Source of the DNA: an uncultured Collinsella sp.
GTDB lineage: Bacteria > Actinomycetota > Coriobacteriia > Coriobacteriales > Coriobacteriaceae
Assembly (NCBI GenBank): GCA_900541695.1
Contig: UQKL01000018.1
Span: 1 to 41,614, forward strand
Direction: 5' to 3'
Length of the DNA: 41,614 nt
The notes beneath the pieces were generated by a model. The model searched no databases. It worked only from the letters and a program-made list of their open reading frames with translations, and was not told the origin of the DNA. A program made the translations under genes and the position numbers. This document shows positions 7,714 through 15,694 of this stretch, in pieces. Positions within the stretch are counted from its first letter, which is position 1. Each line of letters opens with the position of its first letter.

Positions 7714-9126
7714 ATGGCATCAAAGAACCTTTTGCCCGTTGCCGCGCTCTGTAGTGCGCTTGCCACCGGCATGCCCGTTGCCGCTCTAGCGACACCCGCC
7801 GTGGACGCCCCCTTACCTGCCGTCAACTGTCTCGCCACAAACCAGATGAGCACCATCGCGCGCCAACGCTTCTCGCTTGCGCAGGCAAGCATTTCGGCCT
7901 CGGGGTGCCTCCGTCGCTGCACGAACAGCTCGATAGTCGTGGATACCGAGCACTCGAGCACAGCGGACGGCCCCCTAACGGGATGCGCTATCTGCACATG
8001 GCGCGCAGCTGCAACTGATGCCGATGGCGATTCCTGCGACGTGGAGCTGTGCCTCGACATCACCCTGTCCGATGACTCGGCGGACGGGGCAACAGTCGCC
8101 TTCGACAGCACGTTTTTCGAAAACGGAGGGGGTGTATGCCTGGGCTGCGTCCCCTCGAGCGCCGATGGCACGCAGCCCGCTATCTCATTCACCGCATCGC
8201 TGAAAATGACCAAGGCGGGCACCGACGCCACGGCAAATGGCGAGATCGCTCTAATGTTCTACGCGAGCGGCACAGAAAGCCAGGAGATTCGGGGCAAACA
8301 GCGGACCGGATCGCTCAGCCTGACGCGAGGGGCAGATCCCGGTCCTGTCGATATCAGTACCGAAACGCAAGATGTGCATCACGTCCTTGTCGATCCGGCG
8401 CTCCTCGAGATGGAATGGAGCGGAGTAGGAGCGGTCGGACTCGCCCCCTCGACAGGTGACATCGCAAGCGACTCCAGCGAGAGCAGCGGTGAAATAGCGC
8501 CTGGGGACAATGGCGCACCAGGCGGCATAACACCGCCATCGAGCGGTCCTTCAGCCACTTTCAGCGAGCCAAGCGAAACAGCCACCGCAGTGGGCGGCAC
8601 GCAAGCTGGCGAAAACTTGGGGTGTCCCATGCCGGCAGACATCGACGAGGGCAATTGTTGCATGATGGTCGCGCTCGACCGCACGGAAACCGTCGACGCC
8701 GCGAGCATTGAGGTCACCGCTGCCGATAAGCCCGTCCGCAAAGCAGCCATTATCGCATTCCCTAAAACCGTCGAAGTTGTTTTTCTGCCATCGGGCGAGG
8801 TCGTAGCCCCCACCTTGCTCACCTTGCTTGGGGCAAAGGGCACGGCCAACCAAATCGACAACCTCACGGTCGCCGACCCTGCGACCACCGCAAAACTGCA
8901 CCTGTATGCCGTAACCTCGGACGGAGGCAAAACCGAGGAATTCGACGGTGAGAATCTCCTGAATAACCGGATACTCCATAAAATGGAAGACGTCTCGTAT
9001 CAAATTGAGCTCGTGGGATTTGACCGAGCTCGAGATGCCGATATCATCGCCGCGGCCATTGAGTCCCCGCAGCGACTCATGACGCTGTGCTTCGATTACA
9101 GCCCCTATGTCGTGATGGGAGGCTGA
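7714..9126 (+). CDS. Large Cys-rich secreted protein, unknown function
   Basis: A 470-residue protein with an N-terminal signal peptide (LLPVAALCSALATGMPVAALA) and a mature region with 13 cysteines, many in pairs (GCLRRC, GCAIC, VCLGC, NCC), suggesting disulfide-stabilised domains. Residues about 35-245 form one Cys-rich beta region, about 250-300 is a Ser/Pro/Gly/Thr-rich linker, and about 300-470 is a second region with two or three more cysteines. There is no LPXTG and no C-terminal membrane helix. I do not recognise the family. GTAAGGAG lies just before the ATG. It is the last and largest gene of the five-gene run, and probably the main exported product or an adhesin-like component. Confidence 0.75.
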   Translation: MASKNLLPVAALCSALATGMPVAALATPAVDAPLPAVNCLATNQMSTIARQRFSLAQASISASGCLRRCTNSSIVVDTEHSSTADGPLTGCAICTWRAAATDADGDSCDVELCLDITLSDDSADGATVAFDSTFFENGGGVCLGCVPSSADGTQPAISFTASLKMTKAGTDATANGEIALMFYASGTESQEIRGKQRTGSLSLTRGADPGPVDISTETQDVHHVLVDPALLEMEWSGVGAVGLAPSTGDIASDSSESSGEIAPGDNGAPGGITPPSSGPSATFSEPSETATAVGGTQAGENLGCPMPADIDEGNCCMMVALDRTETVDAASIEVTAADKPVRKAAIIAFPKTVEVVFLPSGEVVAPTLLTLLGAKGTANQIDNLTVADPATTAKLHLYAVTSDGGKTEEFDGENLLNNRILHKMEDVSYQIELVGFDRARDADIIAAAIESPQRLMTLCFDYSPYVVMGG

Positions 9127-9244
9127 GGCTCGGGCACCAAATGCCGTCATAAATACCACTTATATAACGTATAGGATGAGGCATGACGCACCCTGCAGCC
9201 CGTTCTGCTACGATTGCCAGGTTGGCATCAATATGGGAGGGTTC

Positions 9245-9961
9245 ATGCCGGGTTTGGGAACGGTCATCAACGTCGCACTTTTGATTGCGGGCGGACTGCT
9301 GGGCCTTATAGGCGGACGCTTTATCACACCCCGCATCCAAGACACGCTCATGAAGGCGTCGGGGCTGTGCGTTTTGTTTATCGGACTGGGCGGCACCATG
9401 CAAAAGATGCTCGTCATTGACGGGAAAGCGCTGGAGACCATCGGCACCACCATGCTCATCGTCTCGTTTGCCCTCGGCTCGCTCATCGGCGAGGCCGTTA
9501 ACCTGGAAGCCGGCATCGAAAACCTGGGCGAATGGCTCAAGCGCAAAACCGGCAGCGAGGGAGACAACGAGTTCACCAATGCCTTTGTCTCGACATCGCT
9601 GACCGTCTGCATCGGTGCCATGGCTATCGTGGGATCAATCCAAGACGGCTTGCTCGGCGACTGGTCCACGCTTGCCCTCAAGGGCGCGTTGGACTGCATC
9701 ATCGTCTGCACCATGACGGCTTCGCTCGGCCGCGGCTGCATCTTCTCCGCCCTGCCCGTTGCCGTATTCCAGGGAACGATTACGCTGTTTGCCGGCGCGC
9801 TCTCCCCCATCATGACCGCCGCCGCCCTCGACAGTCTATCGCTCGTGGGCTCTATACTCATCTTCTGCGTCGGCGTCAACCTCATCCGTCCTCAGACCTT
9901 CCGCACGGCCAATATGCTCCCCTCCGTTGTCATAGCCGTCATCTACGCCCTCCTGTTCTAA
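9245..9961 (+). CDS. DUF554 family membrane protein
   Basis: A 238-residue polytopic membrane protein with six or seven hydrophobic segments. The N-terminus MPGLGTVINVALLIAGGLLG and the segments FIGLGGTMQKML and STSLTVCIGAMAIVGSIQDG match DUF554, a family of putative small-molecule transporters with no firmly assigned substrate. I chose the ATG at 9245 because GGGAGG sits at 9235-9240; a longer reading back to 9176 would add a cysteine-containing polar segment that breaks the usual N-terminus. It stands between the surface-protein operon and the TerB operon and probably has its own promoter. Confidence 0.85.
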   Translation: MPGLGTVINVALLIAGGLLGLIGGRFITPRIQDTLMKASGLCVLFIGLGGTMQKMLVIDGKALETIGTTMLIVSFALGSLIGEAVNLEAGIENLGEWLKRKTGSEGDNEFTNAFVSTSLTVCIGAMAIVGSIQDGLLGDWSTLALKGALDCIIVCTMTASLGRGCIFSALPVAVFQGTITLFAGALSPIMTAAALDSLSLVGSILIFCVGVNLIRPQTFRTANMLPSVVIAVIYALLF

Positions 9962-9994
9962 ATCTATCTACGTAGCGGTATCTCGAACATCTGT

Positions 9995-10012
9995 TTGATG
10001 CTGTGCTATGAT
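9995..10012 (+). promoter_or_regulatory. Extended -10 promoter candidate for the TerB-ATPase-helicase operon
   Basis: TATGAT at 10007-10012 is preceded by TG at 10004-10005, giving the extended -10 form TGCTATGAT. No good -35 box exists at 17 bases; TTGATG at 9995-10000 is too close. The site is 38 bases upstream of the GTG start of the first operon gene. Confidence 0.4.
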
Positions 10013-10049
10013 ATGAGGTCACCGAAGCTGCGTTAGGAGAGGAGAAACG

Positions 10050-11810
10050 GTGGCCGACCAGGACATCAAGATGCTCATCGAGCGCATTATGGCCGAGGCC
10101 CGGACCCATCAGTCTGCTCGCTTCTCAAACGAAGTCTATGCTGACGAGCCGATTCTCAAAACCGGTCGTCAGATGCAGAACTTCCTTCCTGACCAGTACC
10201 GCAAAATGCGCGAGATATCGCGTTGGCAAGAAGACCCCAAGGGTGGCGCGGGACGTTGGCTTTCGGAAGCCGAGCTTTTCTACCGCCAAGGCCTGCTGAT
10301 GGCCGACTTTGAGGACGACTGTCCCTACAACGGCACATTCAAGTCGTACTTTCCCACCTATAACGCCATGAGCGATCGGCAGCTGCGCGGCTATTTTACC
10401 TGGCGCACCCAAGTGCGCCGCGGAACCGTCGAGGAAACGTCTACGTCCTTTGCCTTTCTGTATCTCTATGAGCTGATCTGCGGCATTGGCGTAGATGACC
10501 CACTCGATGGTTTTAACAAAATCAAGGCCTTTTGGGATGCCTATCGCGCCTTTGAACCCGGCATCGACCGGTTCGCACGCGTGTGGCTGCAGGACTACGC
10601 CGTGTTCCACGGACTCGACCCCAAGCTGCTTCGCGACTCTAAAACCGTCATGTTCGATAACGCCCTTATCGAGCTGCGGCGTGCGGCGCGAGACCTTGCG
10701 CCCGCGCCAACGCCGTCAGACCTGGCGCCTGCGCGTCGCAAGACCTCCGAGCCCACGCTCCCCCTTCCGCCCGACGAGGCAGGCGAGGAGCGACTCATGA
10801 CCGCTATAAACGCCCTCTCCACGTACAACCTGAATAACTCACGGCTCGACCGTTCCCACCATCGCGACCTGCGCCACGTGGCATGCGCCGTGTATGTCCG
10901 TATGGCGCGCTACTATGACACGCACCGAAAGACCGGCATCGTAGCGAGCTTGTTTGGGGAGGAGACGGCCATGCCCTACACCATGTTTGCCTCGGCCGTG
11001 TTCTTTGCGCCCGAGCGCCACGAGGACTGCGAATATCGCCTGGACCCCATTCACATCTATCGCTGCCAAAATGGCTTTTGGGAATGCATGCGCATCCACG
11101 GCAGCAGACAAAAAAGTAGCAAGCTCGGTGAGATGATGCGCGCCTGCGACCAACGCCTGCGCCTGGCCCTAGACCCCACCCATCCCCTAAAGGAGGAGAA
11201 GGTCCCCAAATATCTGGCCAAGATCATCGATGACGAGATCGTGGCATGGCTTTCGTGGGACGCCGCGCACCAGCCTGTCAAGATCGATATCGATTTGAGT
11301 CAGCTGGGGCACATTCGGAGCGCCGCCGCGCAAACGCGTGAAGCGCTTTTGATTGATGAGGAGCGCGAGGATGATGTGCCTATGGAAGCCGAGGCGACGC
11401 TTATCGAGCAACCGAACACCGAGTCTACGCCCAGCATGTCCGCCGGACCTGGCGAGATGGCCACACGGCAAGACGAACCCGACGAGCCGACTGTCTCCAC
11501 CGAAGAGTTTGGCGTCGTGGCACCGCTCCTCGCACCGACGCCCGTGTTCGCAGCTGCTGCGCCCGCTGACGCCACGAACGAACTCGCGCCTGCCGCAGAC
11601 GCCTATCTCCGCGCGTTGCTCGAGCAGAACACGGCCCAGACGGCATTGGCGGTGGCACAGTCGGGCAAAAGCGAGGACATGCTCGTCGATACCATCAACG
11701 AGGCGCTCTTTGACCTGGTGGGTGACACCGTAATTGAATTTGGCGCGGCAGGACCGCACATTATCGAGGACTACGAAGCAGACGTGAGAGGATACCTAGA
11801 CTATGAGTGA
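10050..11810 (+). CDS. TerB-N / TerB-C domain protein
   Basis: A 586-residue cytoplasmic protein. Residues about 25-195 match the TerB-N domain: a Trp/Tyr-rich helical module with YFPTYNAMSDRQLRGYFTWR and an FLYLYELICGIG helix. Residues about 380-430 and the C-terminal 60 residues fit TerB-C, separated by an acidic, Ala/Glu/Pro-rich spacer (about 430-515). The central metal-binding TerB core of tellurite-resistance proteins is not evident. TerB-N/TerB-C proteins have been linked by comparative genomics to stress and DNA-processing systems, and this one is encoded with an ATPase and a helicase. It starts at a GTG with GGAGAGGAG upstream, and its last eight bases overlap the ATPase gene. It may be a scaffold or sensor. 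A role in tellurite resistance should not be assumed. Confidence 0.8.
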   Translation: MADQDIKMLIERIMAEARTHQSARFSNEVYADEPILKTGRQMQNFLPDQYRKMREISRWQEDPKGGAGRWLSEAELFYRQGLLMADFEDDCPYNGTFKSYFPTYNAMSDRQLRGYFTWRTQVRRGTVEETSTSFAFLYLYELICGIGVDDPLDGFNKIKAFWDAYRAFEPGIDRFARVWLQDYAVFHGLDPKLLRDSKTVMFDNALIELRRAARDLAPAPTPSDLAPARRKTSEPTLPLPPDEAGEERLMTAINALSTYNLNNSRLDRSHHRDLRHVACAVYVRMARYYDTHRKTGIVASLFGEETAMPYTMFASAVFFAPERHEDCEYRLDPIHIYRCQNGFWECMRIHGSRQKSSKLGEMMRACDQRLRLALDPTHPLKEEKVPKYLAKIIDDEIVAWLSWDAAHQPVKIDIDLSQLGHIRSAAAQTREALLIDEEREDDVPMEAEATLIEQPNTESTPSMSAGPGEMATRQDEPDEPTVSTEEFGVVAPLLAPTPVFAAAAPADATNELAPAADAYLRALLEQNTAQTALAVAQSGKSEDMLVDTINEALFDLVGDTVIEFGAAGPHIIEDYEADVRGYLDYE

Positions 11811-13107
11811 TACCGCATCCGCAGCACCCCGTGTGCCCAAGCGCGTCGCCGCCGTCATTCTCAACTCGCTCAAGGGCGGCGTGGTCCCGCGCATCGGCCT
11901 TCCCTACATCACCGTAGGGCGCGAGGTAGAGATCCGCGCCCTGCTCACCGACCTGAGTCTCATCGCCGACGGCGGCGCGAGCTTCCGCTTTCTGGTCGGT
12001 CGCTACGGAGCCGGCAAGAGCTTTTTGCTCCAGACCATCCGCACGCACGCCATGGGTGAGGGATTCGTCGTCGCCGATGCCGACCTATCCCCTGAGCGCC
12101 GCCTGCAGGGCGGCCAGGGGCAGGGCCTTGCCACCTACCGTGAGCTCATCCGCAACATATCGACTAAAACGCGCCCCGAGGGCGGTGCGCTCAACCTTAT
12201 CCTGGATCGCTGGGTCGCCTCGTGTGCCGATGCCGATGAGTCTGCCGTCAATGCCCAACTGGCCCCGCTCGAGGAAATGGTCCACGGCTTCGACTTCGCC
12301 CGTATGCTCCGCCGCTACCGCGCGGCCGTATCCGAGGGCGACGAAGAAGCTATGAGCCGCGTGACCAAATGGATTCGTGGCGAGTACCGCACCAAGAGTG
12401 AGGCACGCGCCGAGCTGGGCTCCTCGACCATCATCAGCGATGACGACTGGTACGACTACGTTAAGCTCATTGCGCGCTTTTTGGTCTGCAGCGGCTACAA
12501 GGGCATGCTGGTGCTCATCGACGAGCTCGTGAATCTGTATAAGATTCCCAACGCCATCACGCGCCAATACAACTACGAGAAGATCCTGACCATGTACAAC
12601 GACACGCTCCAGGGCAAGGCGCAGTACCTGGGCATGATCATGGGCGGCACGCCAACCTCCATCGAAGACCGCCGCCGTGGCGTGTTCTCCTACGAGGCCC
12701 TGCGAAGTCGACTCGCTCAGGGCCGCTTTGCACGCGAGGACCTTAAGGACATGCTCGCGCCCATCATCCGCCTGCAGCCACTCACCTACGAGGAGTTGCT
12801 GGTGCTGATCGAAAAACTCATGCAGATCCATGCCGGATACTTTGGCTGGACGCCCACGCTTACCGAGAACGACTTGGTAGACTTTCTCAAGATTGAGTTT
12901 GGCCGCGTGGGAGCCGATACGCACCTGACGCCGCGTGAGGTCATCCGTGACTTTATCGAGCTGCTCGATATCCTGTGCCAGAACCCCGATGCAAACGTGG
13001 CCGAGTTGCTGCAAAGCGTCGGCGGCGACGCGCTGGCACCGGCAGCCGCAACAGGCGACACCGGCACCGCAGACGGCGACCGCAACTTCGCCGAATTCAC
13101 CATCTAA
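11803..13107 (+). CDS. BrxD-like P-loop ATPase (BREX system ATP-binding domain, DUF2791)
   Basis: A 434-residue AAA-type ATPase. The Walker A motif is GRYGAGKS at 66-73 and the Walker B motif is MLVLIDEL at 235-242. The order GREVEI (about 40), FRFLVGRYGAGKSFLLQTIR, a DLSPERRLQG segment near 94-104, and GTPTSIEDRRRG after Walker B all fit the DUF2791/BrxC-BrxD ATP-binding family. BrxD proteins occur with a helicase (BrxHI) in some BREX phage-defence loci, but no pglX methylase, pglZ or brxL is present here. The start overlaps the TerB-domain gene by eight bases. The product probably loads or regulates the helicase encoded downstream on DNA; that is inference from its relatives and gene order. 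Confidence 0.85.
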   Translation: MSDTASAAPRVPKRVAAVILNSLKGGVVPRIGLPYITVGREVEIRALLTDLSLIADGGASFRFLVGRYGAGKSFLLQTIRTHAMGEGFVVADADLSPERRLQGGQGQGLATYRELIRNISTKTRPEGGALNLILDRWVASCADADESAVNAQLAPLEEMVHGFDFARMLRRYRAAVSEGDEEAMSRVTKWIRGEYRTKSEARAELGSSTIISDDDWYDYVKLIARFLVCSGYKGMLVLIDELVNLYKIPNAITRQYNYEKILTMYNDTLQGKAQYLGMIMGGTPTSIEDRRRGVFSYEALRSRLAQGRFAREDLKDMLAPIIRLQPLTYEELLVLIEKLMQIHAGYFGWTPTLTENDLVDFLKIEFGRVGADTHLTPREVIRDFIELLDILCQNPDANVAELLQSVGGDALAPAAATGDTGTADGDRNFAEFTI

Positions 13108-13157
13108 CCTGCCAAAAAGGGACAGGTTTATTTTGGCAGGTTTTATCTGGGCAAACG
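13106..13157 (+). repeat. REP-like stem-loop, copy 1, inside the TerB operon
   Basis: A perfect 12-bp inverted repeat, AACCTGCCAAAA (13106-13117) and TTTTGGCAGGTT (13131-13142), encloses a loop with GGGACAGG and is followed by the conserved flank TTATCTGGGCAAACG (13143-13157). An inverted, near-identical 53-bp copy lies at 38589-38641, with one mismatch in its stem. It overlaps the last two bases of the ATPase stop codon. The stem is followed by a short T-run, so it may also act as a partial terminator ahead of the helicase gene. Confidence 0.8.
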
Positions 13158-13223
13158 CTGAGGCAGTAATGCAGCAAACCATTGCCAGCCGCGTTGAGAA
13201 GTTCGTATTTGAGGGGAGGTCCC

Positions 13224-15668
13224 GTGAACGCCTTTGACCGATATGCTCCGTTTATCCAAGACTTCATCTACTCCCACGATTGGGAGAGTCTGCGCTCTAT
13301 CCAGGTTGCGGCGGCAGATGCCATCTTTAACACACAAGACAATGTGCTCCTAACGGCATCCACGGCTTCCGGCAAAACCGAGGCAGCCTTCTTTCCCATC
13401 CTGACCGAGTTTTGGGAGAACCCGCCCGCGAGCGTGGGCGCCCTCTACATCGGCCCCCTCAAAGCGCTCATCAATGATCAGTTCGTCCGCCTCAACGACC
13501 TCTGCGAAGAGGCCGATATCCCTGTCTGGCACTGGCATGGCGATGTCTCGCAGTCGCACAAGGCTAAGCTCATTAAAAAACCGAGCGGCATCCTGCAGAT
13601 TACACCCGAGTCACTCGAAGCGCTTTTAATCCATAAGCACATGGCGATCCCGCGCATGTTTTGCGACCTGCGCTACGTGGTCATCGATGAGGTCCACTCG
13701 CTCATGCGCGGCGACCGTGGCGGGCAAACGCTCTGCCTTATCGAGCGACTCTCGCGCATGGCCGGTGTGCAGCCTCGCCGCATTGGCCTTTCGGCTACCA
13801 TCGGCGACCCCGAGCGCACGGGCGCTTTTCTCTCACAGGGAACGGGGCGCGACTGCGTTATCCCCCGCTTTGAAGAACCGCGCCGCGTGTGGCGCATCTC
13901 CATGGAGCACTTCTACAACTCGGGCCCCCAGGCGCAGCAGCGGGGATTCATGGGTACAGGTCCTCAAGAGGCCGAAGTGCTTGCGTGCGAGCGCATCGAT
14001 GCGGCGGCATCCGCGGCACTGCCCGCCGGCGCCCAAGACATGCGTCACAGCGGACAGCTCACACAAGAGGAGCGCCGTCAACGTCGTGAGCGGGCACAGG
14101 GCAAGGCCGCTCCCAAGGACCGCCAAGTTTCCTCGGCCCCCGAGGGCGAAGTCGACATCCCCCAAGCACCCGAACAGGCATTACTCAACCCCACCGATAC
14201 AGCACCAGACAACGCCGACCCCGGCATGGGATATATCTTTGAGCACACGCGCGGCCGAAAGTGCTTAGTCTTTGCCAACTCGCGCGAGGAGGCAGAGGCC
14301 GTATGCTCCATGCTGCGTAGCTACTGCGAGAGCCGGCACGAGCCCGACCGCTTCCTTATCCATCACGGCAACCTCTCGGCATCGCTACGCGAGACGGCAG
14401 AAGAGCTCATGCGCGACGAGGAACAGGCACAGACAACCGTCACCACCTCCACGCTGGAGCTCGGCATTGATATCGGTCGCCTGGAGCGCGCGTTCCAGAT
14501 CGATGCACCGTTTACCGTCAGCTCCTTTTTGCAGCGCATGGGGCGCACGGGACGCCGCGATCTTCCGCCCGAGATGTGGTTTGTCATGCGCGAGGAAGAG
14601 CCCGAGCCGCGCACGATGATGCCTGAAACGATACCTTGGAAGCTCCTCCAGGGCATCGCGCTCGTACAACTCTATCGCGAGGAAAAGTGGGTCGAGCCGC
14701 CCGAGCTCGATCGACTCCCCTACAGCCTGCTCTATCACCAGACCATGTCGACCCTCGCCAGCACCGGCGAACTCACGCCTGCCGAACTTGCCCAGCGCGT
14801 GCTCACGCTCAGCTATTTCCACCGCGTCTCGGCCGATGACTATCGCGTACTGCTGCGCCACCTCATCAAGATCGACCACATCCAGGTCACCGAGGGCGGT
14901 GGGCTCATCGTGGGCCTCGCGGGCGAGCGCATCATTAACAACTTTAAGTTTTACGCCGTGTTCCAGGAAAACGAGGAGTTCACCGTTCGCAGCGAGTCGG
15001 CCGAGTTGGGCACGATCGTCAATCCGCCACCGCCCGGTGAGCGCATCGCCATCGCCGGACACTGCTGGATTGTCGAGGAAGTGGACTGGAAGCGTCATAC
15101 CGTCTTTGCCACGCAGGTCAAGGGCCGGGTGCCGGCCTACTTTGGCGACTGTCCCGGTGACATCAATACACACGTACTCGAGCGCATGCGCAAGGCGCTC
15201 AACGAACACGCCGCGTATCCGTACCTTATGGGTAACGCACGGGCCCGCCTTGCGCAGGCTCGTCATACGGCCGAGATTTCGGGCGCGGGAACTAAACCGC
15301 TCATTAACCTGGGCGGCGATACCTGGGTGCTCTTCCCCTGGCTGGGCAGCTACGCCTTTTTGGCCCTCGAGCGCATGCTCAAGATTAAATGTGCCGCGGA
15401 GTTGGGCCTTCGCGGACTCGACCCATCACGCCCGTACTTTATGCAGTTTAAGATGAAGGCCGACGAGGAGACGTTCTTTGAGGTGCTCGCCGCCGAGGCC
15501 GAGAAGGACTTCGATCCCATCGAGCTCGTCTATCCCGACGAGGTGCCTTATTTTGACCGCTACGACGAGTTTGTTCCCGAAGAGCTCGTGCGCAAGGGCT
15601 TTGCCGAAGGCGTGCTCGACATAGAGGGCATGAAGCAGCGTGTCCGCAGCTGGAGCGACCACGCCTAA
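13224..15668 (+). CDS. Lhr/BrxHI-like superfamily 2 DEAD/DEAH helicase
   Basis: An 814-residue SF2 helicase. Motif I is TASTASGKT (44-52), motif II DEVH (155-158), motif III SATIGDP (190-196), a motif V-like TSTLELGIDIG (about 408-418), and motif VI QRMGRTGRRD (437-446). The order and the Lhr-style segment VIDEVHSLMRGDRGGQ put it with Lhr-related helicases, as in BrxHI of BREX loci. A low-complexity insertion of about 75 residues (255-330) separates the two RecA domains. The 350-residue C-terminal part probably holds winged-helix and Lhr-core-like domains. The GTG at 13224 has GGGGAGG upstream; a TTG reading from 13182 has none. The 116-base gap after the ATPase gene holds the repeat element, whereas the other two genes overlap. 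Confidence 0.88.
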   Translation: MNAFDRYAPFIQDFIYSHDWESLRSIQVAAADAIFNTQDNVLLTASTASGKTEAAFFPILTEFWENPPASVGALYIGPLKALINDQFVRLNDLCEEADIPVWHWHGDVSQSHKAKLIKKPSGILQITPESLEALLIHKHMAIPRMFCDLRYVVIDEVHSLMRGDRGGQTLCLIERLSRMAGVQPRRIGLSATIGDPERTGAFLSQGTGRDCVIPRFEEPRRVWRISMEHFYNSGPQAQQRGFMGTGPQEAEVLACERIDAAASAALPAGAQDMRHSGQLTQEERRQRRERAQGKAAPKDRQVSSAPEGEVDIPQAPEQALLNPTDTAPDNADPGMGYIFEHTRGRKCLVFANSREEAEAVCSMLRSYCESRHEPDRFLIHHGNLSASLRETAEELMRDEEQAQTTVTTSTLELGIDIGRLERAFQIDAPFTVSSFLQRMGRTGRRDLPPEMWFVMREEEPEPRTMMPETIPWKLLQGIALVQLYREEKWVEPPELDRLPYSLLYHQTMSTLASTGELTPAELAQRVLTLSYFHRVSADDYRVLLRHLIKIDHIQVTEGGGLIVGLAGERIINNFKFYAVFQENEEFTVRSESAELGTIVNPPPPGERIAIAGHCWIVEEVDWKRHTVFATQVKGRVPAYFGDCPGDINTHVLERMRKALNEHAAYPYLMGNARARLAQARHTAEISGAGTKPLINLGGDTWVLFPWLGSYAFLALERMLKIKCAAELGLRGLDPSRPYFMQFKMKADEETFFEVLAAEAEKDFDPIELVYPDEVPYFDRYDEFVPEELVRKGFAEGVLDIEGMKQRVRSWSDHA

Positions 15669-15694
15669 GACCCGTCTTTTTGGGACGGAGAGAC

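Noticed and set aside
10050..13107. Tellurite resistance operon
   Set aside because: TerB-N/TerB-C domains do not by themselves give tellurite resistance; terC, terD, terZ and the TerB core are absent.
13182..13223. TTG start of the Lhr-like helicase
   Set aside because: No ribosome binding site precedes it, and GGGGAGG lies four bases before the GTG at 13224.
10050..15668. Complete BREX system
   Set aside because: The ATPase and helicase are BREX-like, but PglX, PglZ, BrxL and BrxA/B are missing from the window, and the neighbouring genes have other functions.
15669..15694. Terminator between the convergent helicase and spermidine-synthase-like genes
   Set aside because: CCGTC and GACGG could pair around TTTTT, but the T-run is in the loop, not after the stem, so it does not fit an intrinsic terminator.
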